Source of the DNA: Zygnema cylindricum
Taxonomy: Eukaryota > Streptophyta > Zygnematophyceae > Zygnematales > Zygnemataceae
Length of the DNA: 19,265 bases
Direction: 5' to 3'
Assembly (NCBI GenBank): GCA_037447655.1
Contig: JBBHKE010002503.1
Location: 23,969-43,233 of the forward strand
A program made the translations under genes and the position numbers. The notes beneath the pieces were generated by a model that did not search any database, had not been told where the DNA came from, and saw nothing but the letters and a program-made list of their open reading frames with translations. This document shows, piece after piece, positions 11,301 through 19,242 of this stretch. Within the stretch, counting starts at the first letter, position 1; every line of letters begins with the position of its first letter.

Positions 11301-11358
11301 CCGCAGACACAATAGCAACAAAATAAAATAATAACAGCAGAAAAGAGTGAAAATTCAT
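5330..11358 (-). CDS. Family-61 glycosyltransferase (DUF563), five exons
   Basis: The exons are 10433-11358 with terminal base 10432, then 9934-10110, 8201-8311, 6205-6496 and 5330-5658. Phases are 0, 0, 0 and 1, and the total is a multiple of three, giving 611 residues. All donors are GT (for example CCAG|GTGAGC at 8201, GGAG|GTGAGC at 6205) and all acceptors AG. An N-terminal hydrophobic run (FLLLLFYFVAIVSA) suits a signal peptide or anchor. A basic run KKRRRRRSR lies at residues 113-121, a Cys-rich segment at 188-212, and N-glycosylation sequons follow. The GT61 core shows AVAFYHGVIEMLP (about 335-347), LGLPVEKL, FFAHTVVQ, WIIVLGKR and the hallmark VAVHGAAMTNMIFMP (about 524). GT61 enzymes add xylose, arabinose or GlcNAc to glycoproteins or polysaccharides in the ER/Golgi; the substrate here is unknown. 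No KDEL-like tail is present. The 37-codon exon 3 is the least certain, but its phase and motifs fit. Confidence 0.88.
8452..8515. repeat. Pyrimidine-rich tract in GT61 intron 2
   Basis: This is a C/T-rich run on the plus strand about 140 bp upstream, in gene sense, of the acceptor at 8312. On the sense strand it is purine-rich, so it is not the polypyrimidine tract of that acceptor. No other function is visible. Confidence 0.6.
9546..9567 (-). other. G-quadruplex candidate in GT61 intron 2
   Basis: On the minus (sense) strand four G-runs (GGGG, GGG, a run of seven G, GGG) are separated by loops of 1, 1 and 3 bases, a compact G4 pattern. It lies inside the intron 8312-9933, so it would be present in the pre-mRNA. 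Folding is not shown by sequence alone. Confidence 0.6.
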
Positions 11359-11547
11359 CAACTTTAACGAGCAAAACTTAGGTTTTGAAAAAGCTTGGTT
11401 CGAACAAAAAGATAAACTGGTAGTTGTCTTCTTCTGGAAACTACAAAAACTGCAACCGCCCTGTCTCTCCATATTTGAAACTGAAAATCTACCACAGCTG
11501 CAATTTTCCAGCCTATTCAATTTTTCAAGCCTCAAATCACAAGTCAC
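11359..11547 (-). other. Possible 63-residue N-terminal extension of the GT61 protein
   Basis: The first-exon frame stays open upstream to an ATG at 11545-11547. Starting there would put 63 Cys/Ser-rich residues in front of the hydrophobic segment and bury the signal sequence. I prefer the ATG at 11356-11358 because it places the hydrophobic run at the very N-terminus. The upstream start would make a type-II anchor at residues 67-82, which is also compatible with a Golgi enzyme, so the choice is open. Confidence 0.5.
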
Positions 11548-12577
11548 CTATACTTTCCATTAAAACTAAAAACTACATTCCAGGCGTACATTACGCCCGC
11601 TTGAACTCTTCAATAATAAACAATCAACACTTCAAAAAAATTCAACAAGATTTAATTTCAAAAGCAAAATGGTAACGAAAACTGAAAATCAAGCCCCATA
11701 GGCTAACAAACGTAATGAAAAAAGTTTAACATGTGTTTTGTTTTCTTATGAAATGGTAGATTTTACAATTTTTGTAACTAACAAACTTGAAATCTGAGAT
11801 TCATGAGAGTTTATAGATGTAAAAACTAGTGCAGCAGCTTGCAGGAACAATATGTTTGGTGAAGTAAAATAGGAAATACTGTACTGTAGTGGCAACAACT
11901 TCCATGCGCCAGTATGCTGCAAGAACGTGACAGGAAGTGATGGTATGTGACGTGACGTACCTTAACTTTCACGGTTTCACCGTTAAAAGTTTCATGGGAA
12001 CAGAGATATGACGTCAAATAACAGTGTCGCTGACTTACTGCTACAGTTATAAATCGAGTAAGTGGAAACATAGAACTGCGTGAAGTCCTAATTTGTTTCA
12101 ATAAAATTTGCGAGAAATTGACACGTGTTACAGATCGATGGGCAAGTGCAGCAGTTAACCGACACCGGACGGACCTCTTGGAATTTAACGGCAGTATGGA
12201 AGTGAAAGATTAGACAAGACAGAGACGACAAATGTGATTGTTGTTGGAGGCTTTGATTGGACGTAGTATTCCGGAAGAGTACAATGGCCGTTCATTAATG
12301 CACAGAGGACACCTGGGAGTGAACCACTTCTGCCTCTTTATGCTCCCTGTTGCGTAGGTCGTTAGAAAAATGTACGGTTTGACAGCTCTATAGAGAACTC
12401 TCCAAATTTCAAAAGAAACAGTTCCACAGTTCTAGGAAACCGTTGATCCTTTGTGATTGAAATTTAGATTTAACCATACTATCATAGCAATAATGAATCT
12501 CAGGAAGTGGATGCACAGAGTCCACATACCGTACAATTCGTACCGATCCGCTGCACGGCTGGATCAAAAGCGCACGC
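11548..12577. other. Upstream region of the GT61 gene
   Basis: There is no coding potential beyond short chance frames. The region must contain the promoter and 5' UTR of the leftward GT61 gene, but no TATA box or other element could be placed with confidence. It ends at the second TIR element, about 1.2 kb upstream of the preferred start codon. Confidence 0.5.
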
Positions 12578-13118
12578 TACACCGCGAATCGTTATTAGTG
12601 TCAAATTTTAAATAGTGTTGAAGAAAATATACCGTAATTGATGCTAATTAAGAATTTGATTTTTTTTTTTAAAAAGGTGTATTCAAATTTCAGCGTTTAT
12701 GCTAATTTGGGAACAGCAAAAATGGAGTATTAGCCGTACGGTTACATACATTAATATATGTTTTCGTACAAAATATTCGAAATCGTACGCCGTCACGAAT
12801 CTAAAATATCTGTACATGTCATATTAATTTACGTGTCAGACTAATCTTGTTTTTTTAGCGCCCGTTCCTATGCGTGCGCGTCTGATTTAATTCATTTTTT
12901 GTAAATTTTCACTTGAAAAGGTACATTTATGTACGGTATGAAATCGACCGTACACCACACTATTTATATTTTTTGTATTTTTGGGCTTTACGCTATTTTG
13001 TACGTTACCTTAATTAACGTCAAGGAAAAATTAAAATCATGTATCCTATTTGAAAAAAAAATCAAAATTTTAAGAACCCAAATTAGTGACTTTGACACTA
13101 ATAACGACTCGCGGTGTA
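12578..13118 (+). mobile_element. Non-autonomous TIR element (MITE), copy 2
   Basis: The body is 12580-13116 (537 bp), with TA on both sides (12578-12579 and 13117-13118). The ends are 26-bp inverted repeats with one internal mismatch, starting CACCGCG. The whole element matches the reverse complement of 241-775, including long identical stretches such as CCTTAATTAACGTCAAGGAA and ATCATGTATCCTATTTGA. The internal hairpin is kept at 12931-12953 (GTACGGT / ACCGTAC) with a different loop. No ORF of transposase size is present. It lies about 1.2 kb upstream of the GT61 start, where it could supply regulatory sites. Confidence 0.87.
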
Positions 13119-13452
13119 CCGGTATTAAATGGAAACACTATATTTAACCTTCAATGAAACGTAGTTGAGGAATTTATGAAGCGTGACGGAACACGTTTTC
13201 CTTCAGTGGAGACAGAATACTGGTGAGATTAGGTCAGGCGTCTTTCCGTATAAATACGACCCGTTTTTTTGTTGTTTTCTGTTGTGTCACTTCACCTGTC
13301 CAGCCTGTCATGCGCATACCTGTTAAGTGACGTGTCAAAATTTCACCGTACACATATATAAAAGTCGCGAATACTACGTAGTTTTCAGAAAAAAGTCCAA
13401 ATCCGTACCAATAGGACAACTAGGTTGAAATAGCATTCTTTTTTCTTTGTCG
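13119..13452. other. Unassigned spacer between TIR element 2 and LINE copy 2
   Basis: No gene, repeat or recognisable element is seen here. Its right end carries the left target-site duplication of LINE copy 2. Confidence 0.5.
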
Positions 13453-13462
13453 GTTTGCAATT
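13453..13462. repeat. Target-site duplication, left copy
   Basis: GTTTGCAATT is repeated exactly at 13919-13928, directly at the other end of the LINE fragment. Flanking bases differ (GG before the left copy, CT before and AC after the right copy), so the duplication is 10 bp. Confidence 0.85.
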
Positions 13463-13918
13463 CTTCTTCGTAACTGTGCAAAGAAGACATTTGATTTCCG
13501 GGGTTCCGGGAGCCCTCCCCCGAGCCTTCTTGTTGCTTTTTACCGTCAACGGGTATCAGTAGCTCTTCAACGAGCGCAAGCTGTGGCCCTTCTACGGCGG
13601 AGCACGGTGGCTGATGACAGGCGCGGCCTCCCAGATCTTCCACCACGAGATCCAATCCACATCCACGATCTTCGGGGGTGTGTGGTTTAGTTGGGTAGGG
13701 TTGTGTAGTGAATTTGTATAGTGTCATCTTTAGTAAATTTGTTTGGTTTTGGCAGTTTTTCTAGTTAGATTTGGTGTTTTCACATGATTTCTTTTCCTTG
13801 GTTTCCTTTGGCTATTTTTTAGCACTAAGCGTTTTTTCCCCTTTTTTGAAACCCTTTGTACTTTGATGGTTTTTTCCATCGCACTTTTTGAAATAAAGTT
13901 GTACTACTTTTTTTTACT
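13463..13918 (+). mobile_element. 5'-truncated LINE, copy 2
   Basis: These 456 bp align with 3019-3472 of copy 1 from their first base, and lie between two exact 10-bp repeats. They hold the end of the endonuclease ORF (reading GSPPPSLLVAFYRQRVSVAL, then LLRRSTVADDRR, in one frame and less damaged than copy 1) and the U-rich 3' UTR with AATAAA at 13892-13897. Severe 5' truncation with a target-site duplication is the usual product of target-primed reverse transcription. There is no long poly(A) tail; the element ends in a short T-rich stretch. Confidence 0.88.
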
Positions 13919-13928
13919 GTTTGCAATT
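13919..13928. repeat. Target-site duplication, right copy
   Basis: Exact repeat of 13453-13462; it fixes the 3' boundary of the LINE fragment and, by comparison, that of copy 1. Confidence 0.85.
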
Positions 13929-15020
13929 ACAAACACGAGAAACGAACAACCGACAAAATGTTTACTTCAATGGCTTTGTGAGTCAAGACAAATAGGTGAA
14001 TACCTGGCAACAGCCCTTTGGCCACCATTTTTCCGCCATTTGGCCAATCTGTTTGCAGGAAGCTGTTTGACCACAATTCGGAAAGAGCTTTCAAAGTACT
14101 TTAGAAATAAAAACCTTCATTAGGGAATCTTGCGATGTAAAAAAAAACCATCTGGAAAAACTATTAAAACTAAAGTATCCTGCAACCCTGGTCAAAACAA
14201 GTTGCAATAGCAAAACGCACGTTTTTTTTTTTTTCCGTTGACTGTGTAGAATAAAACAATTTCTACCTTGCACAATTACAATTGCAACATTCTTGAAATG
14301 AATCGGTAACGATTCATCACCACGATACCCTCCACACTATTTAGCCATCTACCAAAAAAAAAAACCCTAAAAATTGATGACAACTGTCAAAATTCTCAGC
14401 CTATGACCTAAACGAAAGACCGCTATTTCAGTTCAAATTCCCGGACGAAAGGAAAAAAAAAAAAAAACACAGGTTTAATCCTCAGTGAGACGGGAAAACA
14501 AAATAAATAAAAAAACGGTTTTAAGTGGAAAAAGCAACTGTATTAGACAAGCGACCTACAGAAAAAAGATTGTAAGTTTTGTATAGTTAAAGTTTTGAGT
14601 AGTCACCATCTTAGGTATTACTGGACATACATACTCTCAAAGTACAAACAGTTGTTAAAAAAAATATGATATGAAAAAAAAAAACCACAACATTTTCCTT
14701 TATCACTGAAATGATCAAAATGACATTAGCCGCCATTTCCAAAAATAAAACTCATGGAAACAAAACCAGAAGAAGACAGGAAAAGAAAAACGGTAAAAAA
14801 AAGAGGAAAAGACAAGGGAGAATAAGACAAGAAATTATGCTCATTCCCCTCCTCAAATTTAAAACCATAAAAACAATCAATAAGGTAGCATTCGAAAAAA
14901 GGGAAAAAGAAAAAAGAAAAAAGAAAAAAGAAAAAAAGAAAAACAACGACAACAACGACACTGAAACCGGAAAATTGGCTTTCATACAAAATCCTAAAAG
15001 TCAACACTATTTGTCATCTA
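13929..15020. other. Intergenic region and 3' flank of the PurK-PurE gene
   Basis: A-rich on the plus strand with many homopolymer runs, especially 14670-14960. The 3' UTR of the leftward PurK-PurE gene must occupy the right end. The open frames here come from low-complexity A/G-rich sequence and are not credible genes. No polyadenylation signal was identified with confidence. Confidence 0.5.
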
Positions 15021-18000
15021 CTAGGAATCCGATGTTAGGTATTCACTCCATCCTATTCTTTCCAATCTTTCGGCTTTATTCAAAACAGTTGATTTCATCT
15101 CTTCCTGGTATTTCAACATCCTGTTAAAACCCCCCAAAAAAAATCAAAAACCCCAACAAACACAATCAAAAACTGTGAAAAATTTACAATTGTCACAAGA
15201 AGCCAAACAAATGCATTCACAAAAAATACCGGGGACCAAAACCGTTTTTGGAAAGTAAAAACGTTTTTTGAATCTTATAGTTTTCATCTCTACTAGAAAG
15301 AAAAAAGATGAAAATTTAAGGAGTGGACAAAAAGGCGACACAACGTCCTGCGTTTAAAAGTGTTATCGATTCTAAGTTAACATTAAGTAGGGGTAATTCT
15401 TTCATTTTATATTTAAATTCCTTTATTTTTTTACAATGAAAGGTCAAATATGATACGAAATAGTTCATTTCATAACATACCGACACAAAAAATGTTATCA
15501 TTTTTTTATGATTTTCTCCTAGACATGGGAATATTCTTACAAACTCAAACCAAAAACAGAGTGGAATCTTTGCCCTTTTTCTCCCCTTTTTGAAGAAATC
15601 CACACTAAATACGATACAATTTGTCTAAATTTCATAAATAGTGTAGCTTTTATCAACAGTGGTTCTGTGACGTCAGTTGACGATCCACAGTAATTCATGA
15701 GCAAAAATACACAATTGTGAAAAAAAAAAAACTTTGACTTTAAAGAGGGAGAGGGAAAAAAGAAAAAAAAATCGCAATAAAAAATCTAACTTACAAAAAA
15801 ACAAAAAAAGGGGGGGGGGATATAAAAAGAGAGAAATAAACGTCCAAATGACACCGAAACCCGTCAAACCACCGGGACAGAAAACCGGAAAAAAAAACAA
15901 AAAAAAACAAAGGAGAAATAATGACAGCAAAAAAAGCCATCAAAAAGATCGAACAATACTACCAAAAAACCCAAGGTGAAAAAAACAAAAATAGCAACAG
16001 AACAAAGAAAAAAAAAAAAAAACTTCAAAACCATAAGGAAAAAAAAACCTTTCCAAACCTTCCTAAGAAACAGCAAAACCACCTCTTATGAACCCTTTCA
16101 AAACCCGCAACAATCACCCGCAAAAGACAAAACACCCCGAAACCCCAAAACCCCCAAAAACCCCCAAAACCCCTCAATAACTCCCAATCCCAAAACCCTC
16201 AACAACCCAAAGAAAAACTCTAAAACCCCAACCCCTCAAAAACCAAAACCAAAAATAAAACCCATTAAATCCCCTTTAAACCCCTTACTTTTCCATCAAA
16301 GGGTCCGAGGCGGCCAAAATCCTGACCGCCAGAAGCCCCGCATTGGTCGAATTGTTGATAGCCACCGTGGCCACAGGGACGCCCCGGGGCATCTGCCAGA
16401 TAAGGACAAAAGAGAGGGAGAGAGAGGGGGAGGGGGGGGGAGGGGGGAGAGAGGAAAAGAGGAAGAGAATGAGGGAGAGGGAGAGGGAGGGGAGTGGAGA
16501 GGGAGAGGGAGAGGGAGAGGGAAAGGGAGAGGGACAGGGAGTGAAAAAATTATCATCAGTTTAATATCGGTGAGAATTGTTTGCAAAATCAGACAATTGA
16601 GAGAATGGGAGAGGGAGAGAGAGAGGGAGAGAGGGAGAGAAGGAGAGGGAGAGAGGGAGACGGAGACAGAGAGGGAGAGGGAGGAAATCTTAAATCACCG
16701 AAATCGAGGAGTTTTATTCCCACAAAAGAAAAGTAAAATGAAGAAACTATCCGCATATTCCGCCTCGAAAAGCATCTCAAAACCCAAAACAAATATTTAA
16801 CGATTCTCGACTTAAAAAAAAGGAATGAAACTAATATCCGCACTAATTACGGTTTCCCCCAAAAAAAAACCAAAAAAGAAACCAAAAAAAAGAAAGCCGA
16901 AAAAAACCCCAAAAAAAAACCACAAAAAACCACCAAATAAAATAAAAAAAAGAGCTCAGAAAACCAAAAAACAAACAACAAAAAAACACCAAGACTTCTT
17001 TTCCTTTACATTCTATTCCTTTAAAGTCCACACTAATTGTGGTATCTGACCTGGACGATGGAGAGGAGGGAGTCGAGGCCGTCGAGGGAGGTACGGACGG
17101 GAACTCCAATGACAGGGAGAGGAGTGAGAGCCGCCACCATTCCTGAGAAGGGAAGGGAAGTGAGATAGGAATAAAAGGAAAAAGGGGTTTATATTGAAGG
17201 AACAAAATGGAAGACAATAACATAAGACAAGAGAAGAAGAAACGTAGAGGGGTAGTGGGGGGGAGAGAAGGGAGGAAGGGAGGAAGGGAGGGAGGAGGGG
17301 AGAGTGGGAAGAGAGGGAAGGAAGAAAAGGAGGGAAGGAGGGAAGGTGGCAAGGATGAAACGAGGGAAGGAAGGAAGGCAGCAAGGAGGGAAAGAAGGAC
17401 GCAGAGAGGGAAAGAGAGGGAAGGAGAGAGAGGAAGAGTACCAGGCAAATGGGCGGCTCCTCCCGCCCCCCCAATAATGACCTTCACTCCTCTCTTGTGG
17501 GCGTTTTGAGAATACTCCAACAGCCTCTCCGGAGTTCTATGGGCCGAGACGATTGTCACCTGGAAAGAATAACACTCTCCTCAGTCTCTCGCCCTCCCCC
17601 GCTCTCTCTCCCTCTCTCTCTCTCCGTGTGCGTGCGTCTGTCTCTAGCTCTCTCTCTCCCTTCCCTCCTCTCGCTTATCCTCTCAGCATTCTTGCTCACT
17701 GATTCTCGCCATCCCATTGCCTCCCTCGATGTCTTCTCTCTTGACATCTCCTCTATCTCTCCCCCTCCCTCTTGCCATCTCTCTACCACTTGCCCTGCCT
17801 TACCTGCTCCCTCCCTCCTCTCTATCACTTTCTCCCTCACATTTTTATCTCCCCTTTCACTAAACCTCAAATAAGAATACACCCACACTTTACAAGGGTT
17901 TTCTTTCCGTCTCCAAATTTTCTCCAAATTTTCTCAATTCTCAAACTTTCTCAAACTTTTTCTCAAACTTTCTCAAACTTTCTCAACTTTCTCAAACAAA

Positions 18001-19242
18001 CTTTCTCAAACTCAGCGACAGCTTTTTTTTCTTTTCTCCCACTTATCTTACCTCGTGTGGGACTCCAAAAAAGTCCAAAATTTCCGCTGCGGCCTTCATG
18101 ATTGGAAGATCAGAATCGGATCCCATGATCACGCCTACTTTGGGGACTCCAGCTTTTTCCGATTCGACTTTTTCTCCATAAAAGACAAACACAGGAGAGT
18201 CTTTCTCAAAACTGGTTTTTCAGTCTTTCACAGAACTGGTTCTTTCGCTCCCTCCTTTCCTCCCTCCCTCCCTCTCTCCCTCCCTCCCTCCCTCCCTTCC
18301 CAATTTCCTGCAAAGGTCATTGGGCTATGACAGGCAACCTCTCATGAAGGCACCCACCTCTCTCGCTCTCTCTGTCTCTCTCCCTCGTTCTCTCTCTCTC
18401 TCTCCCCCTCTCTCTCTGTCTCTTTCTTCTCCCTTCCCCCTCTCTCTCCCTCTCCCGCAGCCAATGTACTCTCCCCTATCCCCTCTCTCTTCTGCCTCTC
18501 TATCCTCTCCTCTCTCTAAAACATACAAAAAACAACACCAACCCTTCATACATAACTACTTTTATCTCTCTCCATCCACCTTTTTCTCTACCTCTTCCTT
18601 CTCAATTTCTCCAAACCCTAAAATTCCTCAAAAACCTACAAAAACCAGATTCAAAAAACCCCAGAAATCCTCCAAAACCCTAAACTCTAAAAATCTCTCA
18701 AATTAACACTCCTTTTTTTTCTGCCGCGTGGCAAATGTCACTTCAAACATCACATGTCACAGAAAAGAAAAATAAAAAGTCATGTCATTTACGAGAAGAA
18801 AAAAAAACAGCTCACCGGAAGCATCCACACTAATTATGGTGTCGGTTTGACCGGATTTTCCCCTCAGTTTCTGGAGTCTCTCTTGAACTATTTCCACCGA
18901 GGGTCCGACAATCGTCAAATGACCCATTTTTCTTTGGGGCCGTATTTCTGTTCTCCGTTTCGTTTAAAAAAGTTTAAAAAAAAAGTTGAAAATCAAGTTC
19001 AAAAAAGGTGAAAAGAAAAAGAAAGTAAAAAATTAAGGGGCGATCAGATAGGAAAACGATAAAAACAAAACAAAATCAAAACAACAAAACAAAACAAAAA
19101 AAAACAAAGCAAAATAAATAAACAAAAAAAAAAGAGAAAAAAAAAGGAACTTACCTTTTTTGTCATACCAGTGGACGTTGACTCCGGGCACACTAAATGC
19201 GGTTTTCATCAAATCGAAAGCGATTCGAAATCCCTCTTCGCC
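15021..19242 (-). CDS. ADE2: Phosphoribosylaminoimidazole carboxylase, PurK-PurE fusion, 3' part
   Basis: Seven exons: 19155-19242, 18816-18947, 18052-18173, 17442-17559, 17051-17142, 16289-16392 and 15021-15120. The frame runs through every junction (phases 1, 1, 0, 1, 0, 2), giving 251 residues and a stop. Residues 1-60 are the end of the PurK ATP-grasp domain (HWYDK, then [12 protein letters not shown]), which carboxylates AIR to N5-CAIR. From about residue 85 comes a complete PurE mutase domain that makes [28 protein letters not shown] with the catalytic His (121), [14 protein letters not shown] (phosphate/substrate loop), PVIGVPV and [15 protein letters not shown]. The last exon supplies the C-terminal helix (MLKYQEEMK, ending [10 protein letters not shown]). 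This catalyses purine synthesis step 6; plant forms are usually plastid-targeted, but the N-terminus is outside the window. Symbol given by fungal analogy. All PurE active-site motifs are intact. Confidence 0.95.
15121..16288. repeat. Low-complexity intron, A/C-rich on plus strand
   Basis: This is the last PurK-PurE intron (1168 nt). In gene sense it is U-rich with many homopolymer runs, as plant introns often are, and includes a G-run cluster at 16135-16173. No gene on either strand is supported; long plus-strand frames reading K/N/P-rich peptides are composition artefacts. Confidence 0.75.
16135..16173 (-). other. TTTTGGGG-type G-quadruplex candidate in the last intron
   Basis: On the gene-sense strand five runs of 4-5 G are separated by T-rich loops of 4-5 bases. 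This fulfils the G4 pattern and resembles some telomeric repeats. It is imperfect and isolated, so it is more likely low-complexity drift than a telomere remnant. Confidence 0.65.
16408..16690. repeat. Polypurine (GAGAGG) tracts in PurK-PurE intron
   Basis: Two purine blocks on the plus strand (about 16408-16541 and 16598-16685) of GAGAGG/GGGAGA units lie in the intron 16393-17050. In gene sense they are CT-rich and the first lies just upstream of the acceptor at 16393, so it may serve as an extended polypyrimidine tract. Confidence 0.9.
17152..17436. repeat. Polypurine (GGAAGG/GAGAGG) tract filling an intron
   Basis: Most of the intron 17143-17441 is purine on the plus strand, therefore pyrimidine in the transcript. 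It lies between the two central PurE exons. Confidence 0.9.
17575..17870. repeat. Polypyrimidine (CTCTCC) tract in PurK-PurE intron
   Basis: C/T-rich on the plus strand, therefore purine-rich in the transcript: the opposite polarity to the neighbouring intron tract at 17152-17436 across exon 17442-17559. Confidence 0.9.
17915..18013. repeat. Imperfect TTTCTCAAAC tandem repeat
   Basis: About ten units of CTTTCTCAAA or shortened variants follow each other just downstream, in gene sense, of the donor at 18051. Spacing is irregular, with units of 8-11 bp. Confidence 0.85.
18239..18300. repeat. CCCT tandem repeat
   Basis: A run of CCCT/CCTT tetranucleotides on the plus strand in the intron 18174-18815. 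In gene sense it is GGGA-rich. Confidence 0.9.
18358..18520. repeat. CT microsatellite-like tract
   Basis: TCTCTC-dominated sequence with interruptions, in the same intron as the CCCT tract and of the same polarity. Confidence 0.9.
18816..18851 (-). other. Alternative 36-nt exon end (PurK-PurE linker)
   Basis: Two donors of the same phase exist at the end of this exon: TCCG|GTGAGC (exon ending at 18816, used in the model) and TCCG|GTCAAAC (exon ending at 18852). The stretch between them is 36 nt and encodes [12 protein letters not shown] in the linker between the two enzyme domains. Skipping it leaves the frame intact. The first donor is closer to consensus. Confidence 0.5.

Noticed and set aside
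13374-13727. 117-codon minus-strand frame
   Set aside because: It is antisense across the LINE copy 2 boundary and target-site duplication.
14420-14445. GTTCAAATTCC, resembling a tRNA B box
   Set aside because: No matching A box, anticodon stem or acceptor stem could be built around it.
14711-15127. Lysine-rich plus-strand frame and its minus-strand F/L-rich counterparts
   Set aside because: Composition artefact of A-rich DNA; the right end is antisense to the true last PurE exon.
16131-16200. Possible interstitial telomere
   Set aside because: The TTTTGGGG-like units are irregular, few and embedded in general A/C-rich intron sequence, and plant-lineage telomeres normally use TTTAGGG.
15976-16800. 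274-codon plus-strand frame rich in K, P, N, then R, E, G
   Set aside because: It lies in A/C-rich and GAGAGG low-complexity DNA and runs antisense over the PurE exon at 16289-16392, whose minus-strand reading is clearly real.
16843-17559. 238-codon minus-strand frame starting [12 protein letters not shown]
   Set aside because: Only its first 39 codons are the real PurE exon (17442-17559); the rest is intron read-through of CT-rich repeats.
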